Source of the DNA: Clostridia bacterium
Lineage (GTDB): Bacteria; Bacillota; Clostridia; Christensenellales; Aristaeellaceae
NCBI GenBank assembly: GCA_017524615.1
Contig: JAFXVJ010000050.1
Coordinates: 25,133 to 89,132, forward strand
Reading direction: 5' to 3'
DNA: 64,000 nt
The translations under genes were made by a program, and so were the position numbers. Shown one piece after another: positions 1 to 9,900 of this stretch. Positions within the stretch are counted from its first letter, which is position 1. Every line of letters begins with the position of its first letter. Under the pieces are notes generated by a model that searched no databases, was not told the origin of the DNA, and saw nothing but the letters and a program-made list of their open reading frames with translations.

Positions 1-2276
1 AAGCGGACCGCATCGTGGGCATTGCCACGGTGGTGATGCTGCTGGCGGCGGTTTGTCTGTGGGGGATCGTGGAGCCCGTCCGGGGGGACGGCAGCCATGC
101 TGTCGGGTATGAAGGGCTGCTGTTCGACCAGAGCCGGGTCCACACCATCGACATTGCCATGGAAAACTGGGATGATTTCATCCAAAACGCCACGGCGGAG
201 GAATACACGGAGTGCAGCATCACCGTGGACGGCGAAAAGTTCAACAACGTCGCCATCCGCGGCAAGGGCAACACCTCCCTGTCCTCGGTAGCCTCCATGA
301 ATTCCACCCGCTATTCCTTTAAGGTGGAGTTCGACCACTTCGTCAAGGGCATGACCTACCACGGTCTGGATAAGCTGAGCCTGAATAATCTGATCCAGGA
401 CGCCACCATGATGAAGGATTATCTGGCCTACACCCTGATGGGCCGGATGGACGTGCCCGCGCCTCTGTGCAGCTACGTGCAGATCAACGTGAACGGAGAG
501 CCCTGGGGGCTGTACCTGGCGGTGGAAGGCGTGGAAGACGGCTTCATGGACCGCAACGGCATGACCAAAGGCGAACTCTACAAACCCGACAGCCTCGGTT
601 TCGGCGGCGGACGCGGCAACGGCCGGGATTTCGATATGGAGAAATTCCGGGAAAAGGACGAATCAACGGAAGGCACGGAAACGCCCGAAGCGGGCGCAAC
701 GTCTGCTCCCGATGATAACAGCGCTTCCTTCGGCGGTTCTTCCGGCGCGCCTGCGGGCGGCAATGCGACCCAGGGGGGAGGCAACCCGTCCGACGGCGTC
801 ACAGCCCAGCAGGGCCAGGCGCCGCAGGGGCAGATGCCCACCGGCGATTTCAGTCCGTCTGACGGCGGCACGGCCCAGCAGGGCCAGGCGCCGCAGGGGC
901 AGATGCCCACCGGCGATTTCAGTCCGTCTGACGGCGGCACGGCCCAGCAGGGCCAGGCGCTGCAGGGGCAGATGCCCGCCGGTGATTTCAGTCCGTCCGA
1001 CGGCGGCAGCGCGCAGACTGCGCCTGACGCTTCGGCACAGCCGGCAGAGGGCGGACAGCAGCCCGGCTTCGGCGACGCCCCTCAGGGCGGTCCCGGCGGC
1101 GGCTTCGGCGGATTCAATTTCGGCATGGGCAACGATGATGTGAAGTTGATTTACTCCGATGATGACCCGGAAAGCTACAGCAATATTTTCAATAACGCCA
1201 AGACCAAAATCAACAAGAAAGACGAAGCCCGCCTGATCGAATCCCTGCGAAAGCTGAACGCAAAAGAGGATTTGGACGCGGTCGTGAATAAGGATGAAGT
1301 GATCCGCTATCTGGCGGTGCACGATTTCCTGCGCAACGACGACAGCTACACCGGCATGATGGTGCACAACTATTACCTGTACGAAGAAAAGGGCAAGCTG
1401 TCCATCATTCCCTGGGACTACAACCTGGGGTTCGGCGGCTTCTCCGCCGGATCGGACGCCACTTCCACCGTCAACAGCCCCATCGATTCGCCTGTCAGCG
1501 GCGGCACCGTGGAAAGCCGTCCCCTGATAGCCTGGATCTTCAGCGACGAAAGCGCCCTGGAAGCCTATCACGAAGCCTATGACCGTTTCATTGCTGAAAA
1601 CATTGAAAGCGGCTGGCTGGCGGAGGAAATCACCCGTGTGCAGGAAATGATCACGCCGTATCTGGAAAAGGACGCCTCCGCTTTCTTCGATATGGAAGCC
1701 TTCGAAAAGGCCGTTTCCACCCTGCAAACCTTCTGTAAGAAGCGCGGCGAAAGCGTCCGCGGCCAGCTGGACGGCTCGATCCCTTCCACCAGCCAGGAAC
1801 AGCGCAGCAGGAGCGCGCTGATCGATGCCAGCGATATTTCCACCGCCGATATGGGCAGCATGAACAGCGGTGCAGGCGGCGGCCAAGGGCCCGGCGGGAT
1901 GCCGGATTTCTCCAATCAGCAGGGAGGCTTTTCGCCGCCTGACGGATTCCCGCAAACGCCTGACCAGGGAGATAACGGTTCTTTCGGCGGCAGTGCGGGC
2001 AGCAGCGGGGAAAGCGCACAGCCGACAGGCACGCCAGCGCCCCAGGAAACGCAGCCCGCAGATTCGTCTGACCGTGCAACTGCCGCACCCGCGGATGCGC
2101 AAGGCGCAGAGGAAGCCGGAGGAAGAACCAACCGTCCCGGCGGTTTCCCGGGCGGTGGTTTCCCTGGCCCGCAGCAGACAGATCAGTCCGGGCAATGGAT
2201 CAGGCTGGCCGTGTGCGCCGTTCTTCTGCTCGGCGCTATATGGCTCGTCCGTCGCGTAGCCGGGCATAACAGCTGA
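1..2276 (+). CDS. cotH: CotH-family spore coat protein kinase-like, 5' partial
   Basis: The frame is already open at the first base and runs through a hydrophobic segment (IVGIATVVMLLAAVCLWG), so the true start is probably just outside the window; a GTG at 15 is possible but has no visible ribosome site. CotH-family features are a N-terminal beta-rich part followed by LSLNNLIQDATMMKDYLAY, then after a low-complexity insert HDFLRNDDSYTGMMVHNYYL and IPWDYNLGFGG, which resemble the family's atypical kinase core. The core is interrupted by a roughly 170-residue Gly/Gln/Pro-rich insert holding three perfect-frame 23-residue repeats. A second low-complexity stretch precedes a C-terminal membrane helix (WIRLAVCAVLLLGAIWLV), so the protein is predicted to be anchored at both ends. 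CotH proteins phosphorylate spore coat proteins in Bacillus; membrane anchoring here suggests a surface role instead. Family assignment is good, substrate unknown. Confidence 0.85.
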   Translation, partial: ADRIVGIATVVMLLAAVCLWGIVEPVRGDGSHAVGYEGLLFDQSRVHTIDIAMENWDDFIQNATAEEYTECSITVDGEKFNNVAIRGKGNTSLSSVASMNSTRYSFKVEFDHFVKGMTYHGLDKLSLNNLIQDATMMKDYLAYTLMGRMDVPAPLCSYVQINVNGEPWGLYLAVEGVEDGFMDRNGMTKGELYKPDSLGFGGGRGNGRDFDMEKFREKDESTEGTETPEAGATSAPDDNSASFGGSSGAPAGGNATQGGGNPSDGVTAQQGQAPQGQMPTGDFSPSDGGTAQQGQAPQGQMPTGDFSPSDGGTAQQGQALQGQMPAGDFSPSDGGSAQTAPDASAQPAEGGQQPGFGDAPQGGPGGGFGGFNFGMGNDDVKLIYSDDDPESYSNIFNNAKTKINKKDEARLIESLRKLNAKEDLDAVVNKDEVIRYLAVHDFLRNDDSYTGMMVHNYYLYEEKGKLSIIPWDYNLGFGGFSAGSDATSTVNSPIDSPVSGGTVESRPLIAWIFSDESALEAYHEAYDRFIAENIESGWLAEEITRVQEMITPYLEKDASAFFDMEAFEKAVSTLQTFCKKRGESVRGQLDGSIPSTSQEQRSRSALIDASDISTADMGSMNSGAGGGQGPGGMPDFSNQQGGFSPPDGFPQTPDQGDNGSFGGSAGSSGESAQPTGTPAPQETQPADSSDRATAAPADAQGAEEAGGRTNRPGGFPGGGFPGPQQTDQSGQWIRLAVCAVLLLGAIWLVRRVAGHNS
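801..1007 (+). repeat. Three tandem 69-bp repeats inside cotH
   Basis: Three consecutive 69-bp units (801-869, 870-938, 939-1007) encode 23-residue repeats beginning TAQQGQAPQGQMPTGDF. The first two are nearly identical and the third differs at a few positions (ALQ for APQ, PAG for PTG). Near identity at the DNA level implies recent expansion or copy-number change by slippage or recombination. The frame is kept because the unit is a multiple of three. Confidence 0.9.
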
Positions 2277-2380
2277 TCCGCACGCTATCTTTGTATAATA
2301 ACAAAGGGACGACGGGAGTGTTCTCTTTCGGAGCCCGAAAGAGAACCAGAAAGGGCGCCATAACGGCTGCGTTGACCTAC

Positions 2381-2511
2381 AGCTTCTGGCCCGGCCGCTG
2401 AAAGCGGCCAACCCGGATGCATTGCATCCGGGGAAAGCCGGGGAACCATCCCCAGGGAAAAGCTCGTTTTTCTCTGAGGATGATCCCCCGGCTTTCATTG
2501 GGCCAGAAGCT
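2381..2511. other. Nested multi-hairpin (cloverleaf-like) palindrome
   Basis: An outer stem (AGCTTCTGGCCC at 2381-2392 with GGGCCAGAAGCT at 2500-2511) encloses two perfect small hairpins (GGCCGCT-GAA-AGCGGCC near 2393-2409 and GGATGC-ATT-GCATCC near 2415-2429) and an inner 11-bp stem (GAAAGCCGGGG at 2433-2443 with CCCCGGCTTTC at 2486-2496). It could be a structured RNA or a repeat-type palindromic element. No coding sequence explains it. Confidence 0.6.
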
Positions 2512-2618
2512 CTCAAGCTTTCTGTAATTCCAGCGTAACACGCGACGATTCCTTGGGTCTATCGATCAAGCGGCTTCGCGAGGAGTGGGTCCAGGGGATC
2601 ATCCCCTGGCGCGGGGTT

Positions 2619-2639
2619 CAGGGGCCGCGTAGGCCCGTG
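2619..2639. repeat. Interspersed GGGGCC palindrome, copy 1
   Basis: CAGGGGCC-GCGTA-GGCCCGTG, one of three copies of a 21-bp palindrome in the window (others at 2731 and 31932). It lies directly after another palindrome, CCAGGGGATCATCCCCTGG at 2591-2609. One base in the right arm breaks perfect symmetry. No gene covers it. Confidence 0.6.
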
Positions 2640-2730
2640 CCTCGTCCTCCTGTTCTTATGTCACTCTTTGCGAATTGTGTTTTAGAACGCGAATAGTATA
2701 AGATCACATTTAATCTCTGCGTCAATGATA

Positions 2731-2751
2731 CAGGGGCCGCGCAGGCCCCTG
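2731..2751. repeat. Interspersed GGGGCC palindrome, copy 2 (terminator-like)
   Basis: CAGGGGCC-GCGCA-GGCCCCTG followed by TTCTGTTTTTTCG on the plus strand, so this copy could act as a rho-independent terminator. The rest of 2752-3059 is AT-rich with no gene that I can support. Confidence 0.6.
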
Positions 2752-3059
2752 TTCTGTTTTTTCGCTTTGTTTTTTTCTGCGCCGGCAAAAAAAGACACGC
2801 CGCGAGGGGTGCGGCGCGCTTCCAAGGATAAAATAAAAAACCAACAGGACGCAAATGGGCCGAGGGGGCAGCCGCATTTACGGCGCTGCTGGACCTTGGA
2901 CACATAGAAAGAAACAAAAATATAATAGCGAAGAATTATGTCAAAATTGTGTCGTGTTTCGGGCAAAATGTATAAATTGCTGGAAAACATGCAAATAATG
3001 CGAGAAAATGCTAAGTAATTATGCATTGAAATGAATGGTAAAAACTGGCGCAAGAATTA

Positions 3060-3086
3060 TTAGCACTCTCACGCAATGAGTGCTAA
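3060..3086. promoter_or_regulatory. CIRCE operator (HrcA binding site)
   Basis: TTAGCACTC, nine bases, then GAGTGCTAA: a perfect match to the CIRCE inverted repeat bound by the heat-shock repressor HrcA. It ends 7 bases upstream of the -35 box of the htpG promoter, so repression of htpG by HrcA is expected. In Bacillus subtilis htpG is not in the CIRCE regulon, so this is a lineage difference. Confidence 0.95.
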
Positions 3087-3093
3087 TTTCCTG

Positions 3094-3122
3094 TTGCATT
3101 TTAACAGAGAATGTGGTATAAT
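3094..3122 (+). promoter_or_regulatory. Sigma-A type promoter of htpG
   Basis: TTGCAT (3094-3099), 17-base spacer, TATAAT (3117-3122), located between the CIRCE element and the htpG ribosome binding site. Confidence 0.8.
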
Positions 3123-3191
3123 GGCAAAGGTTCCGAAGAACCGTATTTTCCGCGGGCGCTGCCCGCGCGATTCCGACAGGAGGCAATCACC

Positions 3192-5048
3192 ATGGAAACC
3201 AAGGGCAATATTTCCATTCACGCGCAAAATATCATGCCGGTCATCAAGCGCTGGCTGTATTCCGATAAGGACATTTTCATCCGCGAAATGGTCAGCAACG
3301 GCTGTGATGCCATCACCAAGTATAAGATGCTCAAGGGCGACACGGACGAGGATCTGCGGGTCACCGTCACCGTGGACAAGGACGCCGGCGAACTGCGCTT
3401 CACCGACAACGGCATCGGCATGACGGGCGAAGAGGTGGAAAAGTACATCAATCAGGTGGCTTTTTCCAGCGCCGAGGAATTCCTGAAGAACTACACGGGG
3501 GACGATAAGGGCGGCATCATCGGCCACTTCGGCCTGGGCTTTTATTCCGCCTTCATGGCCGCGGACAAGGTGACCATCGACACCCTGTCCTATCAGGACG
3601 GCGCGGCTCCCGTGCTGTGGGAGAGCGAGGACGGCATGTCCTTCTCCATGCGGGACGGCGGACGGAAAGACCGGGGCACCACGGTCATCCTGCACATCAT
3701 GGAGGATGAAAAGGAATTCCTGGACGGCTACCGGGTGAGAGAGGTGCTGGAGCGGTACTGCGGCTATATGAGCGTGCCCATTTACCTGGAAGACCTGCAC
3801 CGCGACGAGGAGCCCAAGAACCCCGACGAGCCCACCGGCACGGCGGAAGAGGAAAAGGCCAAGGAAGAAAAACCCATCAACGATCCCCATCCCCTGTGGC
3901 TGAAAAGCCCCAAGGACTGCACGGATGAGGAATACAAGGAGGCCTATCACAAGCTGTTCCACACCTTCGAGGATCCGCTGTTCTGGGTGCACCTGAACGT
4001 TGATTATCCCTTCAACCTGAAGGGCATCCTGTACTTCCCCCGGATCAAAAGGGACTTCGGCGGCCAGGAGGGCGAAATCAAGCTGTTCAACAGGCAGGTA
4101 TTTGTGGCGGACAACATCAAGGAGGTTATTCCCGAATTCCTGATGCTTTTGAAGGGCGTGATCGACTGCCCCGATCTGCCGCTGAACGTATCCCGTTCCT
4201 TCCTGCAGAACGACGGCTACGTGAAAAAGCTGTCCGCCCATATCACCAAGAAGGTGGCGGACAAGCTCAACGGCCTGTTCAACACCGAGCGCAAGCAGTA
4301 TGAAACCTACTGGGACGACATTCATCCCTTTGTGAAATACGGCTGCGTGCGGGACGCCAAGTTCTACGACATGGTGAAGGGCAGCCTGCTGCTCAAAACC
4401 ACCGCCGGGGAATACCTGACCCTGGACGAATACAAGGCCCGCAACGAGGGCAAGGCGGAAAAGAAAATCTACTACACCACCGAACAGAACCGCCAGGCCG
4501 CGGCGGTGGCCCTGTACACCGACAAGGGTATCGACGTGGCGGTGATGGACACCCTGATCGACATGAATTTCATGAGTTTCATGGAATTCGGCGGCGGAAA
4601 CGAGGGATTGCAGTTCGTGCGGGTGGACGCGGACGTATCCGGCCTGACCGAGGAGAGCGACGAAGGCAAGGACATCGACCAGGCGGCCATGGAAAAGCTG
4701 TTCCGGGACGCCCTGGGGGATCAGGAGCTCACCGTGAAGCTGGAAGCCCTGTCCGATCATACCCTGCCCGTCATGCTCACCGAAGAAGAACAGGTGCGCC
4801 GCTACAAGGAGATGAGCGCCCTGTACGGCCAGGATTTCGGCTTCCCCACCAAGTATACCCTGGTGCTCAACCGTCTGTGCCCCACCGTCCGGGCCCTGGC
4901 CGGCATGGAGGAGGGCGACACCGCCGCCCTGCTGTGCAGGCAGCTGTTCGATCTGGCGCGCCTGTCCAGCCGTCCGCTGGAGGCGGAGGATCTGAAGGCC
5001 TTCATCGCCCGGAGCAATGAATTGGTGGCGAAGCTGGCTGAAAAATAA
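3192..5048 (+). CDS. htpG: Molecular chaperone HtpG (Hsp90 family)
   Basis: ATP-dependent dimeric cytosolic chaperone. At 618 residues it matches the usual bacterial Hsp90 length. N-terminal GHKL ATPase motifs are visible: FIREMVSNGCDAI (N-box, with Gly where many have Ala), DNGIGM, and GHFGLGFYSAF for the lid. The middle domain contains FNLKGILYFPR and LPLNVSRSFLQND, followed by the C-terminal dimerisation region. An acidic linker rich in Glu/Lys (around residues 215-250) separates N and middle domains. The start at 3192 is chosen because AGGAGG lies 7 bases upstream; an in-frame ATG at 3111 lies inside the promoter. CIRCE upstream predicts heat induction through HrcA. Confidence 0.97.
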   Translation: METKGNISIHAQNIMPVIKRWLYSDKDIFIREMVSNGCDAITKYKMLKGDTDEDLRVTVTVDKDAGELRFTDNGIGMTGEEVEKYINQVAFSSAEEFLKNYTGDDKGGIIGHFGLGFYSAFMAADKVTIDTLSYQDGAAPVLWESEDGMSFSMRDGGRKDRGTTVILHIMEDEKEFLDGYRVREVLERYCGYMSVPIYLEDLHRDEEPKNPDEPTGTAEEEKAKEEKPINDPHPLWLKSPKDCTDEEYKEAYHKLFHTFEDPLFWVHLNVDYPFNLKGILYFPRIKRDFGGQEGEIKLFNRQVFVADNIKEVIPEFLMLLKGVIDCPDLPLNVSRSFLQNDGYVKKLSAHITKKVADKLNGLFNTERKQYETYWDDIHPFVKYGCVRDAKFYDMVKGSLLLKTTAGEYLTLDEYKARNEGKAEKKIYYTTEQNRQAAAVALYTDKGIDVAVMDTLIDMNFMSFMEFGGGNEGLQFVRVDADVSGLTEESDEGKDIDQAAMEKLFRDALGDQELTVKLEALSDHTLPVMLTEEEQVRRYKEMSALYGQDFGFPTKYTLVLNRLCPTVRALAGMEEGDTAALLCRQLFDLARLSSRPLEAEDLKAFIARSNELVAKLAEK

Positions 5049-5110
5049 TCATTCCATCCCGGGCGGGGGTTATGCGCTCCCGCCCGCTTCCTTCCGGGGA
5101 AAGGAGCCGT

Positions 5111-5686
5111 ATGAAAGCGATCGTAGGGCTGGGCAATCCGGGCGAAAAATATGAGCACAGCCGGCACAACGCGGGCTTTGATGTGATCAGCATCATCGCC
5201 GCGAAACTGAACACGCCTATCAAAAAGCTGAAATTCCAGGCCACCATCGGGGAAACCTTCCTGAATGGGGAAAAGCTGGTGCTTGTGAAGCCCCAGACCT
5301 TCATGAACCTGAGCGGCCTGGCGGTATCGGACGCGCTTGCCTTCTATAAGATGGATCCCCGGGATATGCTGCTGCTGGTGGACGATATCGACCTGCCCTT
5401 CGGCCAGGTGCGCATCCGGCCCAAGGGCGGCGCGGGCACCCACAACGGCCTGCGCAGCATCGTGGAATGCACCGGCAGCGAGGATTTCCCCCGCATCCGG
5501 CTGGGCATGGGCAATCCACCCAAGGAATGGAACCTGGCCGATTGGGTGCTGGGCAAATTCCAGACGGAGGAAGAAAGAAAAACCATGTTTGACGCGTATA
5601 TGCTGGCCGCGGACGCGGCGCTGTGCTGGGCGGAGCACGGGATCGACCAGGCGATGAACCGCTACAACAAACGCCATGCTGAATAA
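5111..5686 (+). CDS. pth: Peptidyl-tRNA hydrolase
   Basis: Cleaves peptidyl-tRNAs released from stalled ribosomes, recycling tRNA. 191 residues, the normal Pth length. The N-terminal [20 protein letters not shown] holds the substrate Asn and the catalytic His in the family pattern, and [10 protein letters not shown] carries the catalytic Asp partner; [11 protein letters not shown] is also conserved. AAAGGAG precedes the ATG at 5111. The last 11 bases overlap the start of mfd, the same pth-mfd order found in Bacillus, indicating translational coupling. Confidence 0.97.
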   Translation: MKAIVGLGNPGEKYEHSRHNAGFDVISIIAAKLNTPIKKLKFQATIGETFLNGEKLVLVKPQTFMNLSGLAVSDALAFYKMDPRDMLLLVDDIDLPFGQVRIRPKGGAGTHNGLRSIVECTGSEDFPRIRLGMGNPPKEWNLADWVLGKFQTEEERKTMFDAYMLAADAALCWAEHGIDQAMNRYNKRHAE

Positions 5687-8600
5687 CGTATTGGATTTTT
5701 TGCATGCCTCCCCTGTCTTTCGGGAGGCTTTTGGCGCGCCCGGATCGGGCGTAACGGCGCTGTATGAGATGGCGGAGGGGCAGCGCCCTTTTTTTGCTGC
5801 CCTGCTGGCGCGGGAAACGGGCCGGCCCATCCTGTATATCGCGCCGTCCGACGCCGCGGCCATGCGGGCCGCGGATGACTGCGCCGCCTGGCTCCGGGGC
5901 GGAGCGGCGGTGCTGCCTCCGCCGGATACCCATTTTACCCGGGGCACCGCCAGCCGGGAAAGCGCGTTTCAGCGCCTGTCCGTGCTGCAAAAGGCCCGGC
6001 AGGGGAAGATCCGGGTGCTGTGCGCCGGGGCGGACGCCCTTTTGACGCGCATGCTGCCGCCGGAGGAATACCAGAAATGCGCCGTGGATCTGCGCCCCGG
6101 GGATCACATGGAGCCCGCCGATCTGATCGCCCGTCTGGTGAGCATGGGCTACGAACGGGTGGACATGGTGGAGGGCAAGGGCCAGTGCGCCCTGCGGGGC
6201 GCCATCGTGGACGCTTTTTCTCCGGCGGAGGCGGGGGCCACGCGCATCGAATTCTGGGATGACGAGGTGGATTCCATCCGCGCCTTCGATCCCATCAGTC
6301 AGCGCAGCCTGGAGAAAATGGAGCGGGCGTCTTTCTATCCCGCCGTTGAATGGCTGATGCCGGCGGACTGCGCCGCTCTCATGCGGAAGATGATCCGCGA
6401 GCAGATCAACCGCAGCCCATCCGGCGTGCTGGCCGCCGATCTGCCGCCGCTGCCGGAGGATGAGGAAACGGAGCAACCCGCGGAAGAAAAGGGCAAAAGG
6501 GGAAAAGCCGCCGAAAAGAAGCGGCCGGAGGAGCCGGCGGCCTTTCCCGACGTCGGGCCTGCCCTGCGGGTGTATGATACCGGCGTGGCAAGGCTCTATC
6601 GGGACGCCGATCAATTGGAGGCGGGGCTGCAGCCGCCCACCCTGGCCCTGTGGGCCGGGGCGCTGGAGCGGCCCTGTGCCTGGCTGTGGGAATACCTGAA
6701 CGACCCCATTTTGGTGATCGAAGAGCCGGACAGAGTGAAAAGCCGGTGCGAGGACCGGGCAGCCGGGTTTGCGGAGGATTTCAAGCTTTCGCTGGAGCGG
6801 CAGGAAGCGGTGCCGGAGCAGGGCAGCCTGCTGCGCTCCTGGCAGGAGGCGGCTCAAGCTATGCAAGGCCGCCCGATGTACCTTTTGCAGGATCTGCTGC
6901 GGGGGATGGGGGAGATAAAGCCCACGGCCGTTCATCGGTTCGCCGGGGTCAACGCCCCCAAATACGTGTCCCGGTTCAAGGACCTGGCCGCCGACCTGGC
7001 CGCCTGGAAAAAGGAAGGATACCTGACGCTGCTGATGGCGGGGGGCGACGCCCGCGCCAGAAGGCTGCAGACGGCCCTGAATGAAATGGATACGCCTGTT
7101 CCCACGTGGGAGGAATACCCGTCCCCGGGGGCGGGAGACGCGGTGATTTGGTCTCAAACGCTGTCCCACGGGTTTGTCCTGCCAGAGTGCCGCCTGGCCG
7201 TGATCGCCGACAGCGACCTGTTCGGCGCGGGCTACCGCAAAACCCGCCGCCGGCAGACCAGCGGCGAAAAAATCGAGGCCTTCACGGATCTGAAGGAAGG
7301 GGATTACGTCGTCCACGAGGCCCACGGCATCGGTATTTTCCGGGGCACCGTGCGATTGCAGAGCGAGGGCACCTACCGGGATTACCTGCTGATCCAGTAT
7401 CAGGGCAGCGATAAACTGTACGTGCCCACCGATCAGTTCGACCGGGTGCAGAAATTCATCGGCGGCCAGGATAATCCGCCTCCCCTGAATTCCCTGAACG
7501 GCAGCGATTGGGAAAAAAAGAAAAACAAGGTGAAGGCCGGACTCAAAAAGCTGGCCTTTGACCTGGTGAAGCTGTACGCCGACCGCCAGTCCACCCCCGG
7601 GCACGCTTTCGCGCCGGATACGCCCTGGCAACGGGAATTTGAGGATGCCTTTCCCTACGAACTGACCCCCGATCAGGAGAAAGCGGTGGAGGAGATCCGC
7701 CAGGACATGGAATCCCCCGCCAACATGGATCGCCTGGTATGCGGCGATGTGGGCTACGGAAAAACCGAGGTGGCCCTGCGCGCCGCCATGAAGGCCGTCA
7801 TGGGGGGCAAGCAGGTGGCCATCCTGGCGCCTACCACCATCCTGGCCCAGCAGCATTACTATACCATGCTCAGGCGCTTTGCCGATTTCCCGGTGCATCT
7901 GGATGTCCTGTCCCGGTTCCGCAGCCCCAAGCAGCAGAAGGAGACCCTGCAGCGCCTGGCTGAAGGCAAGGTGGACATTTTGGCGGGCACCCACCGGCTG
8001 CTTTCCAAAGACGTGCATTTCAAGGATCTGGGGCTGCTGATCGTGGATGAGGAGCAGCGCTTCGGCGTGGCGCACAAGGAGACCATCAAAAACCTGAAAA
8101 AGACGGTGGATGTGCTCACGCTGTCCGCCACGCCCATTCCCCGCACCCTGCATATGTCCATGGTGGGAGTGCGGGATATGAGCCTTTTGCAGACCCCGCC
8201 GGAGGAGCGTTATCCCGTGCAGACCTATGTGCTGGATTACAACGACGCCGTCATCCGGGATGCCATCCTGCGGGAAATCGGCCGGGGCGGACAGGTGTAT
8301 TTCCTGTACAATCAGGTGCGGAATATCGACGCCTTTGCCACCCGGCTGCGGGCGCTGGTGCCGGAGGCCCGCATCGCCGTGGCTCACGGGCAGATGAAGG
8401 AAAGCCTGCTGGAGGACGTGATGCTGGACTTCTACGAGGGCAGGTTTGACGTGCTGCTCTGCTCCACCATCATCGAAAACGGGCTGGACGTCCCCACGGC
8501 CAACACCATCATCATTTTTGACGCCGACCGCTTCGGCCTGAGCCAGCTGTATCAGCTCAGGGGCCGCGTGGGCCGCTCCAGCCGGGTGGCCTACGCCTAT

Positions 8601-9307
8601 TTCACCGTGCGGCCCGATAAAATGCTTTCTAAACGGCCCAGCAGCGTCTCAGCGCCATCCGGGAGTTCACCGCGTTCGGCTCCGGCTTCCGCATCGCCAT
8701 GCGGGATCTGGAGATCCGGGGCGCGGGCAATATTTTCGGGCCGGAGCAGTCCGGCCAGGTGGCGGCGGTAGGCTACGATATGTACTGCCGCCTGATCGAG
8801 GAAGCCGTGCGGGAGGCCCGGGGCGCTCAGGGCGAAGGAGTTCCCACCCAGGTGGAGACCCGCGTGGAGCTGAAGGTGAATGCCTATCTGCCCGCCGAAT
8901 ACGTCCGGGGCGAAGCCCAGCGCATGGAGGTGTACAAGCGCATCTCCCTCATCAAGGAGCAGGAAAGCCGCCAGGACGTGATCGAGGAACTGATCGATCG
9001 CTTTGGGGATATTCCCGATCCCGTGATGCACCTGATTGATATTGCCCATCTCAGGGGCGTATGCGGCAGAATGGGCATCAGCCGGGTGAATTATCAGAGC
9101 AACGCCCTCATTTTCCGTCTGCTGCCCGGCGCGTCTCCCGACCCGGAAAAACTGTACGCTGCCCTGGCCCAGACGGACAAGCGCCTGCTTTTGGCTGCTT
9201 CCCGAGAGCCCGCCATTTTGCTGCGGGATCAAAAGCTGCCCCTGGAAGAGCTGCTTCGTGCCGCCGTGCCCGTCATGGAACGGCTGGAAGCGGAATTCAA
9301 CGGCTGA
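5676..9307 (+). pseudogene. mfd: Transcription-repair coupling factor Mfd, frameshifted
   Basis: Mfd removes stalled RNA polymerase and recruits UvrA. The first frame (5676 onward) contains the UvrB-like N-terminal part, the RNA-polymerase-interaction region ([16 protein letters not shown]) and the complete RecG-like helicase: [44 protein letters not shown], and [17 protein letters not shown]. Directly after motif VI, at 8630/8631, one base is missing: TCT AAACGG should read TCT GAA ACG GCC. The old frame then runs into unrelated sequence to 8771, while the correct continuation ([19 protein letters not shown], then the C-terminal domain) is in the next frame to 9307. A truncated product would lack the TRG translocation motif and domain 7. 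Either a real mutation or an assembly error; everything else is intact. Confidence 0.9.
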
Positions 9308-9559
9308 TGGCCGGAGTTTATTCCTGCCAGGGAACATGGGGCTGTCTCAAATTTTGAATCGTTGAACCGGCAAACAGATCCTTCGTCTCCGTTCCGCTTT
9401 TCGCTCCGCGCCGCTCAAGAGGACAGGAAAGGTCGTATCCTTCTCCCTGCCTTTCCGTGAAGAACCAATAAAACGGCACGGGATTCCGCCCGGATTGGCA
9501 GAATCCCGGGCCATTTTCATTCGGGAAAATGAATGTTCATACGAATTCTCATCTAATAC

Positions 9560-9777
9560 TATACTCAAATAAAATCGGCAAGGAAGATAGACGAAGTTAC
9601 AATGTCATCCCGACCGAAGCGGAGCGAGAGCGAAGCAGAGCGGAGGGATCTGGAAACTGGGCAATATGCTGCTGGAAGTAATCTGTTTCTCAAAGATCCC
9701 TCGACTTCGTTCCGCTCTCGCTCCACTCCGCTCGGGATGACAGGAGCGTTTTACTTGCTATTTTTAATTTGAGTATA
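9560..9777. mobile_element. MITE-like element with 49-bp inverted arms
   Basis: Two 49-bp inverted repeats (9603-9651 and 9694-9742) start TGTCATCCCGA and end GGAGGGATCT or close variants, with 42 bases between them. The right arm, read on the minus strand, matches the left arm of the GIY-YIG element at 38666 at 46 of 49 positions by my alignment. Outside them lies a second imperfect inverted pair, TATACTCAAAT at 9560-9570 and ATTTGAGTATA at 9767-9777, each continuing to GCAAG/CTTGC, so one element may be nested in another. There is no coding sequence. The rest of 9308-9900 holds no gene I can support. Confidence 0.75.
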
Positions 9778-9900
9778 CTATAAAGCATTGAATCATCGGG
9801 CGTCTTTTCCGCGCTGGCGCTGCTTCAAACGCCCCCGCCCAGCGCGTGCGCCTGGACGCGGGTTTCGGGCGGCAATCCAAGGATGGAGCCAGCCCCTTTT

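Noticed and set aside
663-2516. 617-codon minus-strand frame over cotH
   Set aside because: Shadow of the repeat-rich cotH frame; composition is an antisense echo of the repeats.
5301-8387. 1028-codon minus-strand frame
   Set aside because: Antisense of pth and mfd, whose conserved motifs on the plus strand are unambiguous.
9337-9356. GGGGCTGTCTCAAATTTTGA, resembling an insertion-sequence terminus
   Set aside because: Only one end is seen, with no transposase or opposite terminus nearby.
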